26,797 nucleotides of DNA from JAAXVZ01 sp964392465 (GCA_964392465.1 CAYMPC010000010.1:1-26797); one strand, 5' to 3'. Shown: positions 1 to 7,048, counted from the first letter of the stretch. Numbers and translations are program-made. The notes: generated by a model not told the origin, from the letters alone.

Positions 1-573
1 TCTGATAAACTTGGCGCAAGTAAACTTTCTCTGTTACCTCTTGTACCACTAGGAAAAGCAAAAAATTTTTCAGATGAATTTTTTCTTAATCAAGAGATAT
101 TAGAGGAGATAATTGAAATAACGAATGCAGTTAAAAAAGAAGATGGGCCTTATTTATCCTTGGGATTAGGGTTTGGGGTTAGTAAAACTTCTGCAAATCG
201 TTTTTTCTTTGGATATAATAATTCATGGGTTAAAACAAAAACATTATGTCCTGCAATAAATGGAGAATATGCTGCTATCAACCTTGCTGAAAATAGTGTT
301 TACATGTGTTTCAAAGTAATGAATGAGCCATTGGCTAAAATAGGAGAGATAAATGAAGATGGAGAAATTATCTTGAACATGCAATATGATTTGAGCCCAC
401 AAAAATTAATAAACAACTTAGAGGGAATCTGTGGTGAATGCGATATAAAAGAAAAATGCTTAGGTGGATGCAGGACACAAGCAATTGCTTTTGCAATGAA
501 ATACAAGCCTAATCTGCTTATTGAAAATGCTTTATATGCAGGTCAACCATTTTGTAGGTATCCAATAAAATGA
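1..573 (+). CDS. radical SAM/SPASM domain protein, 3' end only
   Basis: Frame 1 is open from the first base, so this is the C-terminal 190 residues of a gene that begins before the window. The visible part holds cysteines spaced as in a SPASM (auxiliary iron-sulfur cluster) domain: an LCPA segment, a later YMC, then GICGECDIKEKCLGGCR, and a last Cys in PFCRYP. The CxxCxxxxxCxGGC core is typical of SPASM proteins that modify peptides or act in cofactor synthesis, but the radical SAM core with its CxxxCxxC motif is outside the window, so no substrate can be named. An internal ATG at 160 is not the true start, because coding continues upstream in frame. hisS follows 57 nt downstream from its own TATA box. 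Confidence 0.8.
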   Translation, partial: SDKLGASKLSLLPLVPLGKAKNFSDEFFLNQEILEEIIEITNAVKKEDGPYLSLGLGFGVSKTSANRFFFGYNNSWVKTKTLCPAINGEYAAINLAENSVYMCFKVMNEPLAKIGEINEDGEIILNMQYDLSPQKLINNLEGICGECDIKEKCLGGCRTQAIAFAMKYKPNLLIENALYAGQPFCRYPIK

Positions 574-597
574 AAAAATAGGAATTTAATTCAAAAA

Positions 598-607
598 TTA
601 TATAAAA
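598..607 (+). promoter_or_regulatory. TATA box of hisS
   Basis: TTATATAAAA lies about 28 nt before the hisS ATG at 631, which would give an almost leaderless mRNA. A GGTGAT Shine-Dalgarno motif also sits at 621-626. Confidence 0.5.
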
Positions 608-630
608 ACAATGAAATTAAGGTGATAAAT

Positions 631-1914
631 ATGGCAGAATTACAAAATGCAAAAGGAGTCAGGGATTTTCTTCCTGAAGAAATGATACTAAGACAAAAGA
701 TAATTAATGAACTTAAGGCAATTTTTGAACTTTACGGTTATAATCCTTTAGAGACACCTGCAATTGAGAGACTTGACATACTAACCTCTAAATTTGCAGG
801 AGGAGAGGAAATTTTAAAAGAGATTTTTAAAGTAGAGGATCAAGGGGGAAGAGAATTAGGATTAAGATATGATTTAACAGTCCCAATGTGCAAAGTAGTT
901 GGAATGAATCCAAACTTAAATCTGCCTTTCAAGAGATATCAAATTCAGGAAGTTTATAGAGATGGCCCTATTAAGCTTGGAAGATACAGGAGCTTTATTC
1001 AATGTGATATTGATGTTGTTGGTCCAAAGTCAATGTTGGCTGAAGCAGAGATTCTTTCAATAATCGAAACCTTCTTTTCAAAATATTTTAAGTTTGTTAT
1101 TAAAGTAAATAACAGGAAATTATTGAATAGTATAATTGAATATTCAGGTATAAAAAAAGATAAGATGGCTGCAATATTATCCATAGACAAATTGGAAAAG
1201 ATTGGTGCTTCTGGAGTAAAAAAAGAATTGAAGGAAAAAGGTTTTTCTGACAAAGAAATATCTAGTCTTATAACTATTCTTGAGACAAAGGGTAAAAATA
1301 TTGAGATAGTGGAAAAACTTGAAAAAATACTAAAAAGCGAAGAAGGAAAAGAGGGAATAAACGAATTAAAAGAGCTTTTTGAATATTGTGAGTTAAGTGG
1401 CTTAAAAAATGTTGTTCTGGATATCTCTCTTGCAAGAGGTCTAGAATACTATACTGGTCCTGTGTTTGAAGTATTTTTAAAAGATTCTGAGATAAAAAGT
1501 TCTCTTGCTGGAGGAGGAAGATATGATAAAATGATTTCCGGGTTTTTAGGAAGTGGAGAATATCCTGCAACAGGAATAAGTTTTGGAATTGAGCCTATTT
1601 TTGAGGCATTAAAGCTTGAAAAAAAAATAGAAGAAAAAAAGACAGTGACTAAGGTTTTCATAATCCCTATAAAAACAATAAAAGAATCAACAAAAATAGC
1701 AAAGGAATTGAGAATTAATAATATTGCGACTGAAATAGATCTTATGGAGAGAGGCATCAGCAAGAATCTAAATTATGCGAATGCAATGTCCATTCCCTAT
1801 GTACTTTTCATAGGAGAAAAAGAGTTAGCAGAAAAAAAAGTGAAATTAAGGGATATGAAAACAGGAAAAGAAGAGATGTTATCTGTTGAGACAGTAATAA
1901 AAAAGCTGAAGTGA
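631..1914 (+). CDS. hisS: histidyl-tRNA synthetase
   Basis: Class II histidyl-tRNA synthetase of 427 residues, which charges tRNA-His with histidine in the cytoplasm. The N-terminal KGVRDFLPEE is the family signature. Then follow the motif 1 region (about 40-51), RYDLTVP (79-85), motif 2 with RDGPIKLGRYR and QCDID (about 110-128), the histidine-binding LARGLEYYTG (about 267-276), GGGRYD and the motif 3 stretch ATGISFGIEP (about 313-322), and a C-terminal anticodon-binding domain. A GTG at 622 is in frame, but it is part of the GGTGAT ribosome-binding site; the ATG at 631, four bases after that site, is the better start. The stop lies one base before the next gene, so the two are probably cotranscribed. 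Confidence 0.96.
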   Translation: MAELQNAKGVRDFLPEEMILRQKIINELKAIFELYGYNPLETPAIERLDILTSKFAGGEEILKEIFKVEDQGGRELGLRYDLTVPMCKVVGMNPNLNLPFKRYQIQEVYRDGPIKLGRYRSFIQCDIDVVGPKSMLAEAEILSIIETFFSKYFKFVIKVNNRKLLNSIIEYSGIKKDKMAAILSIDKLEKIGASGVKKELKEKGFSDKEISSLITILETKGKNIEIVEKLEKILKSEEGKEGINELKELFEYCELSGLKNVVLDISLARGLEYYTGPVFEVFLKDSEIKSSLAGGGRYDKMISGFLGSGEYPATGISFGIEPIFEALKLEKKIEEKKTVTKVFIIPIKTIKESTKIAKELRINNIATEIDLMERGISKNLNYANAMSIPYVLFIGEKELAEKKVKLRDMKTGKEEMLSVETVIKKLK

Positions 1915-1915
1915 A

Positions 1916-3013
1916 ATGCAAGAAAATAGGGATAAGTTAAAACTCATACTCTTTTTGATGACCTTGGGTTCATCAATGTATGGTATTTTTACTCCTATTT
2001 ATTATTTAGATCAAGGAGTTAGTTATCAAAGGATTGTTTCTTTTATGTTGTTCTGGTGTTTAGGAGGAGTAATTTCAGGAGCATTTGGAAATTACATTAT
2101 CCATAAATTTGGAATTAAGAGTTTTATTGTTTCAAGAGGATTATTTGAGCCGATTTTGGTTCTTCTCATAAATAACTATCCTTATCTAAAATATCCTCCT
2201 GAAATTCAAGGATTTTTTTCTGGAAGCATAGCACTTGCATTCTGGATCTCAATGGATTCTTTGACAGTAAAAACAACAGAATTAGGAAACAGAGGAAAAC
2301 AGCAGAGCGGCATTTATTCAGGCATGTGGATAGCAAGTATTATAGCTCCGTTTATAGGCGGATTTATAATAAATTGGGTTGGTTATTCAACATTATTTAT
2401 TTTATCTTTGTTACTTATTTTATTAGGTGGCATAATTAGTTTCAAATTAAAATTAGATATACCAACCACAAAAAAAATCAAATTTACACCTAATTTTAAA
2501 GGAGACTTTGGTTCTCATATGACTCTAGTTTTTTTAAGAGGAATAACTTTTGGAATGGCAGGATGGCTTTTCCCCTTAATAATATATAATCTAACTAAGA
2601 GTGTTGTTATCTTAGGAACCTTCGGAACTATTTTTAGTATAATTGCTCTTGTGGGAAATACCATAAGCGGTTATCTTATAGATAAACATCATAAAAAGGC
2701 AATATTAGTCTTTTTTTTAGCTAGTTTTATTACTTGGATAATAACAGGTTTTTTTTCAGGAAAGGAGATATTCTTTCTTTTAGCCTTAATAAGCCTTTTT
2801 TATAACTTAATTAACATAAGCCTTAATGTTCTCTTCTTTAATGCCATCGAAAAAAAGACAGACATGGTTCATTTAGTTTCAGAAAGAATAGTTGCTTTTT
2901 CAATCGGGGGAATGCTTGTTTTTGCATTACATTTTATTTTTTCTTACAATATTATCTTTATTATTTGCGGGCTTTCTGTTGCTCTCTCAATACCTTTCAT
3001 TAAGAAAGCATGA
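1916..3013 (+). CDS. MFS-type transporter
   Basis: A polytopic membrane protein of 365 residues with about ten to twelve hydrophobic segments, arranged as two halves around a basic central loop near residue 180. The loop between the second and third segments (GNYIIHKFGIK) and its counterpart in the second half (GYLIDKHHKKAIL) fit the MFS signature between helices 2-3 and 8-9. The protein is at the short end for the family. It starts one base after hisS and is probably translated from the same mRNA. The substrate cannot be read from the sequence; relatives are generally drug or small-molecule exporters. Confidence 0.75.
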   Translation: MQENRDKLKLILFLMTLGSSMYGIFTPIYYLDQGVSYQRIVSFMLFWCLGGVISGAFGNYIIHKFGIKSFIVSRGLFEPILVLLINNYPYLKYPPEIQGFFSGSIALAFWISMDSLTVKTTELGNRGKQQSGIYSGMWIASIIAPFIGGFIINWVGYSTLFILSLLLILLGGIISFKLKLDIPTTKKIKFTPNFKGDFGSHMTLVFLRGITFGMAGWLFPLIIYNLTKSVVILGTFGTIFSIIALVGNTISGYLIDKHHKKAILVFFLASFITWIITGFFSGKEIFFLLALISLFYNLINISLNVLFFNAIEKKTDMVHLVSERIVAFSIGGMLVFALHFIFSYNIIFIICGLSVALSIPFIKKA

Positions 3014-3067
3014 AATCAAAAGATTAATTTCATAAACTTAATAAATAACAAATTTTATACTATTCTT

Positions 3068-3352
3068 ATGAGTGACATTTCAACTCTTTTTTTTGATATT
3101 CCTCCACAACTAAGTGAAGAAATAGAGAGAGAATGGTTAATTTTGCCAAAAGGACTAACTTCTTTTAACCAGGTAATTACAGAGCAACATAAGCCATGGG
3201 AGTATATGTATCGGGGGAGATTATATCATGGCATGTATTCACATCGTATAAGGCGTTCTTTGCCTCCTGAAGCAAATAGTGTTATAAGAAGATTAAAAAC
3301 AGAACCCTATTCCAGGGAAGTTGCGGGGGGAGGATACAAACACAGATTTTAA
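3068..3352 (+). CDS. small hypothetical protein
   Basis: I do not recognise this 94-residue protein. It has no membrane segment. The N-terminal third is acidic (QLSEEIERE), and the rest is rich in Arg, Tyr, Pro and His (PWEYMYRGRLYHG, HRIRRSLPPE, GGGYKHRF), suggesting nucleic-acid or ribosome contact, though this is only inference. An AATAAATA motif near 3040-3047 lies about 25 nt upstream and could act as a TATA box. The stop codon overlaps the stop of the convergent map gene by four bases. The aromatic and basic composition differs from a random reading frame in AT-rich DNA, which supports a real gene. Confidence 0.6.
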   Translation: MSDISTLFFDIPPQLSEEIEREWLILPKGLTSFNQVITEQHKPWEYMYRGRLYHGMYSHRIRRSLPPEANSVIRRLKTEPYSREVAGGGYKHRF

Positions 3353-4230
3353 ATCTTTGTAGTTACAATAGGTATTTCTTCTACAATAACAGTATGTTCT
3401 GCCTGGCTTACTAATCCTTTTCTTTGATCAGGCAAAGGAGGATATGATCTTATTACTCCGAGCTGCAATAATTCTCTTAATGCAAAATTGACTTTTGGTT
3501 CTGGAAATTTTTTAGTGAGCCATCTTGTTGTGAAAGGCATTTGTTTATATTTTTCAATTTCACTTAATATCTGTCTTGTTATTATGTTTCTTACAGGTTT
3601 TCTTGTAATTTGTGAAAAAATATTACCTGCGCCGCTTTCATAAATCACTCCTGCTCCAGAGGATGCAAATGGTTCTATAGCTATTATCATGCCTTTTTCT
3701 AATCTAGTCCTGTCTCCAGTATCAAAATTAGGAATACTGGGCTTATCATGAAAAACAAATTGAGATAATCCATGTCCTGAAAGGTTTCTTACTGGAGCGA
3801 ATCCATATTTTACAATAGTATCATGAATTACACTTCCTATTTCTGAAATTGTTATTCCTGGCTTTATTATCTTAATTGCATTATTCAAAGCTTCTCTGGA
3901 TGCTTCAGCAAGTTTTTCATTATCTCCTAGATCAACAGTTATAGCAGTATCACCAATATATCCATCTATCATTACCCCAACATCAAGTTTTGCAATATCT
4001 CCTTTTTTGAAAATAATAGTATCCTTTGGTTCTGCACAATAATGTGCTGCTATCTCATTCAAAGAAATCTGTGGAGGAAAAGCAAACTCGCCTCCTAATT
4101 CAATAATTTTTTGTTCTACTTTTTCAGTTACTTCTAGTAAAGATGCGCCCTCTTTAATCAAAGATGCACCATAATCTCTAGCAATTGCTGCAATCCTTCC
4201 TGCCTGGATATATTTTTCTTTTGCTTCCAT
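3349..4230 (-). CDS. map: methionine aminopeptidase, type II
   Basis: Removes the initiator methionine from new proteins. All five metal ligands of the type II archaeal enzyme are in place at nearly the same numbers as in the Pyrococcus protein: D83 and D94 (LDVGVMIDGYIGD), H153 (SGHGL), E186 (AIEPF) and E278 (SQAEHTV), plus H63 and H161 in the pocket. The insert typical of type II follows H161. The frame is open much further upstream (to 4416), but that stretch is hydrophobic, overlaps pcm and does not look like coding sequence. The ATG at 4230 gives 293 residues, the normal archaeal length, and lies 28 nt from a TATA box shared with pcm. Confidence 0.95.
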   Translation of the reverse strand: MEAKEKYIQAGRIAAIARDYGASLIKEGASLLEVTEKVEQKIIELGGEFAFPPQISLNEIAAHYCAEPKDTIIFKKGDIAKLDVGVMIDGYIGDTAITVDLGDNEKLAEASREALNNAIKIIKPGITISEIGSVIHDTIVKYGFAPVRNLSGHGLSQFVFHDKPSIPNFDTGDRTRLEKGMIIAIEPFASSGAGVIYESGAGNIFSQITRKPVRNIITRQILSEIEKYKQMPFTTRWLTKKFPEPKVNFALRELLQLGVIRSYPPLPDQRKGLVSQAEHTVIVEEIPIVTTKI

Positions 4231-4251
4231 AAAAAGGGAAAAATAAGTATT

Positions 4252-4264
4252 CTTTATAAATTTA
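4252..4264. promoter_or_regulatory. shared bidirectional TATA box of map and pcm
   Basis: The self-complementary core TTTATAAA is centred 25 nt from the pcm ATG (4283) and 28 nt from the map ATG (4230). No second TATA-like motif is evident in the 52-nt gap, so one box appears to serve both genes, each giving a leaderless mRNA. Confidence 0.6.
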
Positions 4265-4282
4265 AAGCCCCTTATAGTAATT

Positions 4283-4936
4283 ATGAAACTAATAAAAGAG
4301 AAACAAGATCTTTTAAATGAGTTAAGGAGAATGGGCATAAAAGATGAAAGAGTACTTAATGCCATTAAAAAAATCAAAAGAGAACTTTTTATCGATAAAA
4401 AGTTTATAGATGCCACATATAAAAACTACCCTCTTCCAATAGGATATAATCAGACAATAAGTCAGCCTTATACTGTAGCTTTTATGATTGAATTGCTAAA
4501 CATAACACCTGGCAACAGGATATTGGAAATAGGAAGTGGCTCTGGATATAATGCTGCTGTAATCTCTCTCTTGAATGGAAAAAAAGGAATTGTATTTAGT
4601 ATGGAGATAATAAAAGGATTGGCTAAATTTGCAAGAGAAAATCTAAAAAAAGCTGGAATAAATAATGTAAAAATAATAAACAAAGACGGATGCTATGGTT
4701 ATAAAAAAGAAGCTCCTTTTGATAAGATAATACTAACTGCCTTTTCTCCTGAAATTCCCTTTAATCTAATTGCACAATTATCAGAAAAAGGAATTTTGGT
4801 TATGCCTTTAGCAAAAAGAGTTAGTCAAATAATGATAAAAATCATAAAAAAAGATGAAAAAATATTTATAACAAACCATGGCTATTTTTCATTTGTTCCT
4901 TTGACAGGAAACATTAATGCATTAAAAAGACAATAA
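4283..4936 (+). CDS. pcm: protein-L-isoaspartate O-methyltransferase
   Basis: Uses S-adenosylmethionine to methylate isoaspartyl residues in aged proteins and so start their repair. Its 217 residues match the family length. The substrate-side signature PLPIGYNQTISQPYTVAFM (about 50-68) is followed by the SAM-binding motif LEIGSGSGY (81-89), an acidic residue at the end of the next strand (SMEI), and the C-terminal FVPLTG motif before the end. The gene is divergent from map and shares its promoter region. The next gene begins 31 nt downstream with its own TATA box. Confidence 0.94.
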   Translation: MKLIKEKQDLLNELRRMGIKDERVLNAIKKIKRELFIDKKFIDATYKNYPLPIGYNQTISQPYTVAFMIELLNITPGNRILEIGSGSGYNAAVISLLNGKKGIVFSMEIIKGLAKFARENLKKAGINNVKIINKDGCYGYKKEAPFDKIILTAFSPEIPFNLIAQLSEKGILVMPLAKRVSQIMIKIIKKDEKIFITNHGYFSFVPLTGNINALKRQ

Positions 4937-4938
4937 AA

Positions 4939-4949
4939 ATTTAAATATA
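4939..4949 (+). promoter_or_regulatory. TATA box of the MscS-like gene
   Basis: ATTTAAATATA is centred about 24 nt before the ATG at 4968, consistent with a leaderless transcript. Confidence 0.5.
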
Positions 4950-4967
4950 CTTGTTTAACCTGTTAGT

Positions 4968-5537
4968 ATGATATTTTTATTTGAGGTAATACAGGCAACA
5001 CTAAGCGAGATATTTAAAGGAATAAGTATGACGTTGGTAAAAGTTTTTTTTGCCATTACTATTTTTTTAGTAGGTTTTATAATTGGTAAATTGTTAGGAA
5101 GAATCTTATTGAAATTCCTTAACGAAATCGAATTAAACAAATGGTTTAGAGATTCGTTGCATCTAAAAGTAAACGCTGAGCATATCTTAAGCGATTTCCT
5201 TTCTTATTTCATCTATTTTATAGCATTAATCGCTGCTTTGGAAGAGATGGGAGTTGCCAATGTTGTTCTGTATATATTATCAATCTCAATTGTCATATTG
5301 ATACTCATATCTTTCTTTCTAGCTGTTAGAGATATCATACCAAATTTCATTGCAGGATTATATTTATATAGCAGAGAGAACCTAAAGCAGAACTCTAGGA
5401 TTGAAATTGATGAAATAAAAGGAGAACTGGTTCATATAGATTTATTTCATATAAAAATTAAGACAAAAAAGGGAGATCTTATTTATATTCCAAATTCTCG
5501 CGCTATGAAATCAAAGATAATTATTAAGAAAAGTTAA
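4968..5537 (+). CDS. short MscS-family mechanosensitive channel
   Basis: A 189-residue membrane protein that looks like a reduced small-conductance mechanosensitive channel. There are three hydrophobic helices (about 20-44, 72-92 and 95-120). The third leads into RDIIPNFIAGLYLYSREN, the pore-lining helix region that precedes the family's beta domain, and then a small beta-rich part (IEIDEIKGELVHIDL, TKKGDLIYIPNSRAM) ends the protein. The IPN motif is typical of MscS. Escherichia coli MscS is about 286 residues, so the cytoplasmic alpha/beta cage is missing here. The stop overlaps that of the convergent UPF0147 gene by four bases. Likely role: release of solutes in hypo-osmotic shock. Confidence 0.82.
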   Translation: MIFLFEVIQATLSEIFKGISMTLVKVFFAITIFLVGFIIGKLLGRILLKFLNEIELNKWFRDSLHLKVNAEHILSDFLSYFIYFIALIAALEEMGVANVVLYILSISIVILILISFFLAVRDIIPNFIAGLYLYSRENLKQNSRIEIDEIKGELVHIDLFHIKIKTKKGDLIYIPNSRAMKSKIIIKKS

Positions 5538-5794
5538 GCATTTAAAGCTTCTAGCATAGAGACTAAGTTCCATATCTGGGTTCTTGTATATGCCTGGATA
5601 TTATTGTCATCGGATATTTCTTCTAATATGCTGAGTGCCTTATTTATCCTTAAGGAACTGTCGTTTTTTTCCTGAAGAGAACTAATAATTGTCTCAATTT
5701 TCAATTTTACATTTCTTGGAACCGTGTTATCGCTCAAAAGTTCACTCATAGATTCTATAACTTCATTTATTTCTGATTCTGGCATTTTAATCAC
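5534..5794 (-). CDS. UPF0147 family protein
   Basis: An 86-residue, all-helical soluble protein matching the archaeal family UPF0147: SMSELLSDNTVPRNVK followed by a run of helices ending in RTQIWNLVSMLE. The molecular function of the family is not established. It is the last gene of the rpl37ae-rpoP-pcc1-pfdB operon, and its ATG overlaps the pfdB stop (ATGA), which implies translational coupling. The operon suggests a role linked to translation or protein folding; that is inference from context. Confidence 0.85.
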   Translation of the reverse strand: MIKMPESEINEVIESMSELLSDNTVPRNVKLKIETIISSLQEKNDSSLRINKALSILEEISDDNNIQAYTRTQIWNLVSMLEALNA

Positions 5795-6123
5795 TTTTCG
5801 CTATTTTTCATTTCTTCTAAAACTTCCTGTTGCAATTCTGTTGCTTTTGCACGAAGTTTTTCTTCTTGTTTTTCTATTGTTTTTAATCTTAGATCTACAA
5901 TCTCTTTTTTTTCATTTAGATCTTTTTTGACATCTTCTTTTGAAGAAGCAACCATAATATTTCCTATAATCCTGAAAACTTGTTCTGTTTTATCTATTTG
6001 GGAACTGGCATTTTCAATCTCTAAATTTTGTGATTGGAACTGTTGTTTTTGGCCAATTAAAGTGTTTATGTTCTGTTCGAGATTCTGTAACTGGTTGATC
6101 TTTTCCTGAGTTTCTTTTTTCAT
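5791..6123 (-). CDS. pfdB: prefoldin subunit beta
   Basis: A 110-residue protein with long N- and C-terminal coiled coils joined by a short beta hairpin, the prefoldin beta layout. QEKINQLQNLEQNINTLIGQKQQ begins the first helix; the hairpin region VFRIIGNIMVASSKEDVKKDL (about 49-69) is the conserved family centre; the second helix runs KKEIVDLRLKTIEKQEEKL. With the alpha subunit, encoded elsewhere, it forms a hexameric chaperone that passes unfolded proteins to the thermosome. Start and stop both overlap neighbours by four bases. Confidence 0.93.
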   Translation of the reverse strand: MKKETQEKINQLQNLEQNINTLIGQKQQFQSQNLEIENASSQIDKTEQVFRIIGNIMVASSKEDVKKDLNEKKEIVDLRLKTIEKQEEKLRAKATELQQEVLEEMKNSEK

Positions 6124-6359
6124 TTTATTATTGCCCTTGTTTTTTCATATGTTTCAATTATTTTTAGAATTGTGTTCAGAAATGACCTCATGCTTACCGG
6201 ATCCTTTGCCCTCACGTTAAAGACCAGTGAATACTCCTTATTTTCCTTTTTGATTTTTTTTATTTTACAATATGCTCTATCAGATTCCAGTTTCTCTGAT
6301 AAAAACAATTTATAAATTTCATCCACTCTGTCTTGTATTTTTAAAGAGCAGACAATCAT
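6120..6359 (-). CDS. pcc1: KEOPS complex subunit Pcc1
   Basis: A 79-residue protein starting MIVCSLKIQ and containing ESDRAYCKIKKI, the RAKDPVSMRSFLNTILKI segment and a final helix, as in Pcc1, the dimerisation subunit of the KEOPS complex that makes the t6A modification on ANN-decoding tRNAs. The frame is open to 6425, but the ATG at 6359 overlaps the rpoP stop in an ATGA arrangement and gives the usual family length. The order rpl37ae-rpoP-pcc1-pfdB is a common archaeal arrangement, which supports the call for so short a protein. Confidence 0.85.
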   Translation of the reverse strand: MIVCSLKIQDRVDEIYKLFLSEKLESDRAYCKIKKIKKENKEYSLVFNVRAKDPVSMRSFLNTILKIIETYEKTRAIIK

Positions 6360-6493
6360 CTTGCTTTTACGTGTGTAACTGTGGTTCTGGATTTGTACAA
6401 TAATTTTGATCCACAATAAACACATCTCACTCTTTTTCTTAATGTGGAATCTTCAATTTCTTTATTGCATTGGAAGCACTTGTATAATACCAT
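6356..6493 (-). CDS. rpoP: DNA-directed RNA polymerase subunit P (Rpb12-like)
   Basis: A 45-residue zinc-ribbon protein: YKCFQCNK and VRCVYCGSKLLYK give the CxxC-CxxC metal site, followed by the basic tail of RpoP, a small subunit needed for open complex formation. The frame extends upstream to 6574, but that region overlaps rpl37ae. The ATG at 6493 lies one base after the rpl37ae stop and gives the family length. Confidence 0.92.
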   Translation of the reverse strand: MVLYKCFQCNKEIEDSTLRKRVRCVYCGSKLLYKSRTTVTHVKAR

Positions 6494-6494
6494 T

Positions 6495-6704
6495 TTATAG
6501 AGTATAAGCTTTACCTGTAAAGGTTGAGTTGCATTTTTTGCAATACCAGACACCTGCAGATTTTCTTTTTGCACTTATTTTTTTACAGTAAGGGCATTTG
6601 TGCAGGGATCTCTGTTTTTCTTCCAGTTGTCCAAACATGAATTTGGTTCTTCTACCATAACGAGGACCGAATCTTTTTGTGGATGTAGGGACGTCTTTTG
6701 CCAT
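6495..6704 (-). CDS. rpl37ae: 50S ribosomal protein L37Ae (eL43)
   Basis: A 69-residue zinc-binding ribosomal protein. TKRFGPRYGRR is the conserved N-terminus, KCPYCKK and WYCKKCNSTFTGKAY supply the four zinc cysteines, and the FTGGAY-like end is present (FTGKAY). It is the first gene of a five-gene operon read leftward. Its TATA box, TATTTAAATA at 6725-6734, lies about 26 nt before the ATG, so the operon mRNA probably starts at or near the initiation codon. Confidence 0.96.
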   Translation of the reverse strand: MAKDVPTSTKRFGPRYGRRTKFMFGQLEEKQRSLHKCPYCKKISAKRKSAGVWYCKKCNSTFTGKAYTL

Positions 6705-6724
6705 GATTTTCTGGAAATCCCAGA

Positions 6725-6734
6725 TATTTAAATA
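6725..6734 (-). promoter_or_regulatory. TATA box of the rpl37ae operon
   Basis: TATTTAAATA, a palindrome, centred 26 nt before the rpl37ae ATG. Confidence 0.6.
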
Positions 6735-6785
6735 CTTAACTATAAGATAGAGGATAGACTATCTAGTTAATTGTGTTTTTTGTGC

Positions 6786-6865
6786 TTCAAACATGATGAG
6801 AATTTGTTGCGAAGCAACGTGCCCTTTATGGGCACTAATCCCCTTTAACGCTGATAAAGTTTGAG
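6786..6865. ncRNA. folded RNA element with box C and box D motifs, next to tRNA-Pro
   Basis: This stretch has no ORF but clear structure. A closing stem TTCAAAC/GTTTGAG (6786-6792 with 6859-6865) encloses two abutting perfect hairpins: GTTGC-GAA-GCAAC (6806-6818) and GTGCCC-TTTAT-GGGCAC (6819-6835). Read on the plus strand, ATGATGA (6793-6799) is a perfect box C and CTGA (6851-6854) a perfect box D, each just inside the closing stem, as in archaeal C/D guide RNAs. Recognisable D' and C' boxes are missing and the hairpins occupy the guide region, so it is not a standard guide. Read on the minus strand, it would be the 3' trailer of pre-tRNA-Pro. The strand is undecided. Confidence 0.4.
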
Positions 6866-7022
6866 TGGGACCGCCCGGACTTTCAGGGCTTTTTACGCAC
6901 TTATCGTGTGGTGGGGTTTTACCCGCCCTCTTTTCCACGAGTGCTTTTTGTAAAAGGCCTCATTTGAACCGGGGTCTCGTCGTCCCAAGCGACGGATGAT
7001 AGCCAAGCTACAACACGGCCCC
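6866..7022 (-). tRNA. tRNA-Pro(UGG) with an 83-nt intron in the T-loop
   Basis: On the minus strand the gene starts with acceptor strand GGGGCCG and ends with CGGTCCC plus discriminator A (pairing at all seven positions, one G-U). The anticodon arm is CGTCG-CTTGGGA-CGACG, so the anticodon is UGG. The T-stem CCCGG and loop TTCAAA are interrupted at 6962 and resume at 6879 with T then CCGGG. Removing 6880-6962 gives a 74-nt tRNA with a normal T-arm, the intron lying between positions 59 and 60. The anticodon loop has no intron. The D-stem is weak (T-A and G-C plus two T-T). CCA is not encoded. A TATA box lies at 7049-7060. Confidence 0.9.
6880..6962 (-). other. tRNA-Pro intron with bulge-helix-bulge splice sites
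   Basis: The exon T-stem (CCCGG/CCGGG) forms the outer helix. TTCA and TGAA form the 4-bp central helix. The bulges are AAT (or AATGA) on the 5' side and AGT on the 3' side. Cutting after the second bulge base on both sides joins TTCAAA to TCCGGG, restoring the standard T-loop. The intron itself folds: an inner AGG-CTTTT/AAAAG-CCT stem with a C-C mismatch, then GCACT/AGTGC and CGTG/CACG, then a GGG-TAAA-ACCC hairpin. Confidence 0.8.
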
Positions 7023-7048
7023 TTAATCTATCAAGAAAAAGTGTTTTC

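Noticed and set aside
622..630. GTG start for hisS (and the like at 24751 for rpoB1 and 8439 for the lipid kinase)
   Set aside because: Each GTG is the middle of an AGGTGA or GGTGAT ribosome-binding site, with an ATG 9-12 bases further on.
4231..4416. N-terminal extension of map
   Set aside because: The 62 extra residues lie opposite the pcm coding sequence and promoter, and the ATG at 4230 gives the standard enzyme length.
6866..6962. Resemblance of GAAAGTCCGGGC on the minus strand to the conserved core of RNase P RNA
   Set aside because: The match ends there; the bases are fully explained as the intron end plus the T-stem and acceptor of tRNA-Pro, and no other RNase P conserved region is visible.
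6880..6962. C/D guide RNA inside the tRNA-Pro intron (CTGA near its 3' end)
   Set aside because: The box C candidate ATGAGGC matches only five of seven positions and no C' or D' pair is seen.
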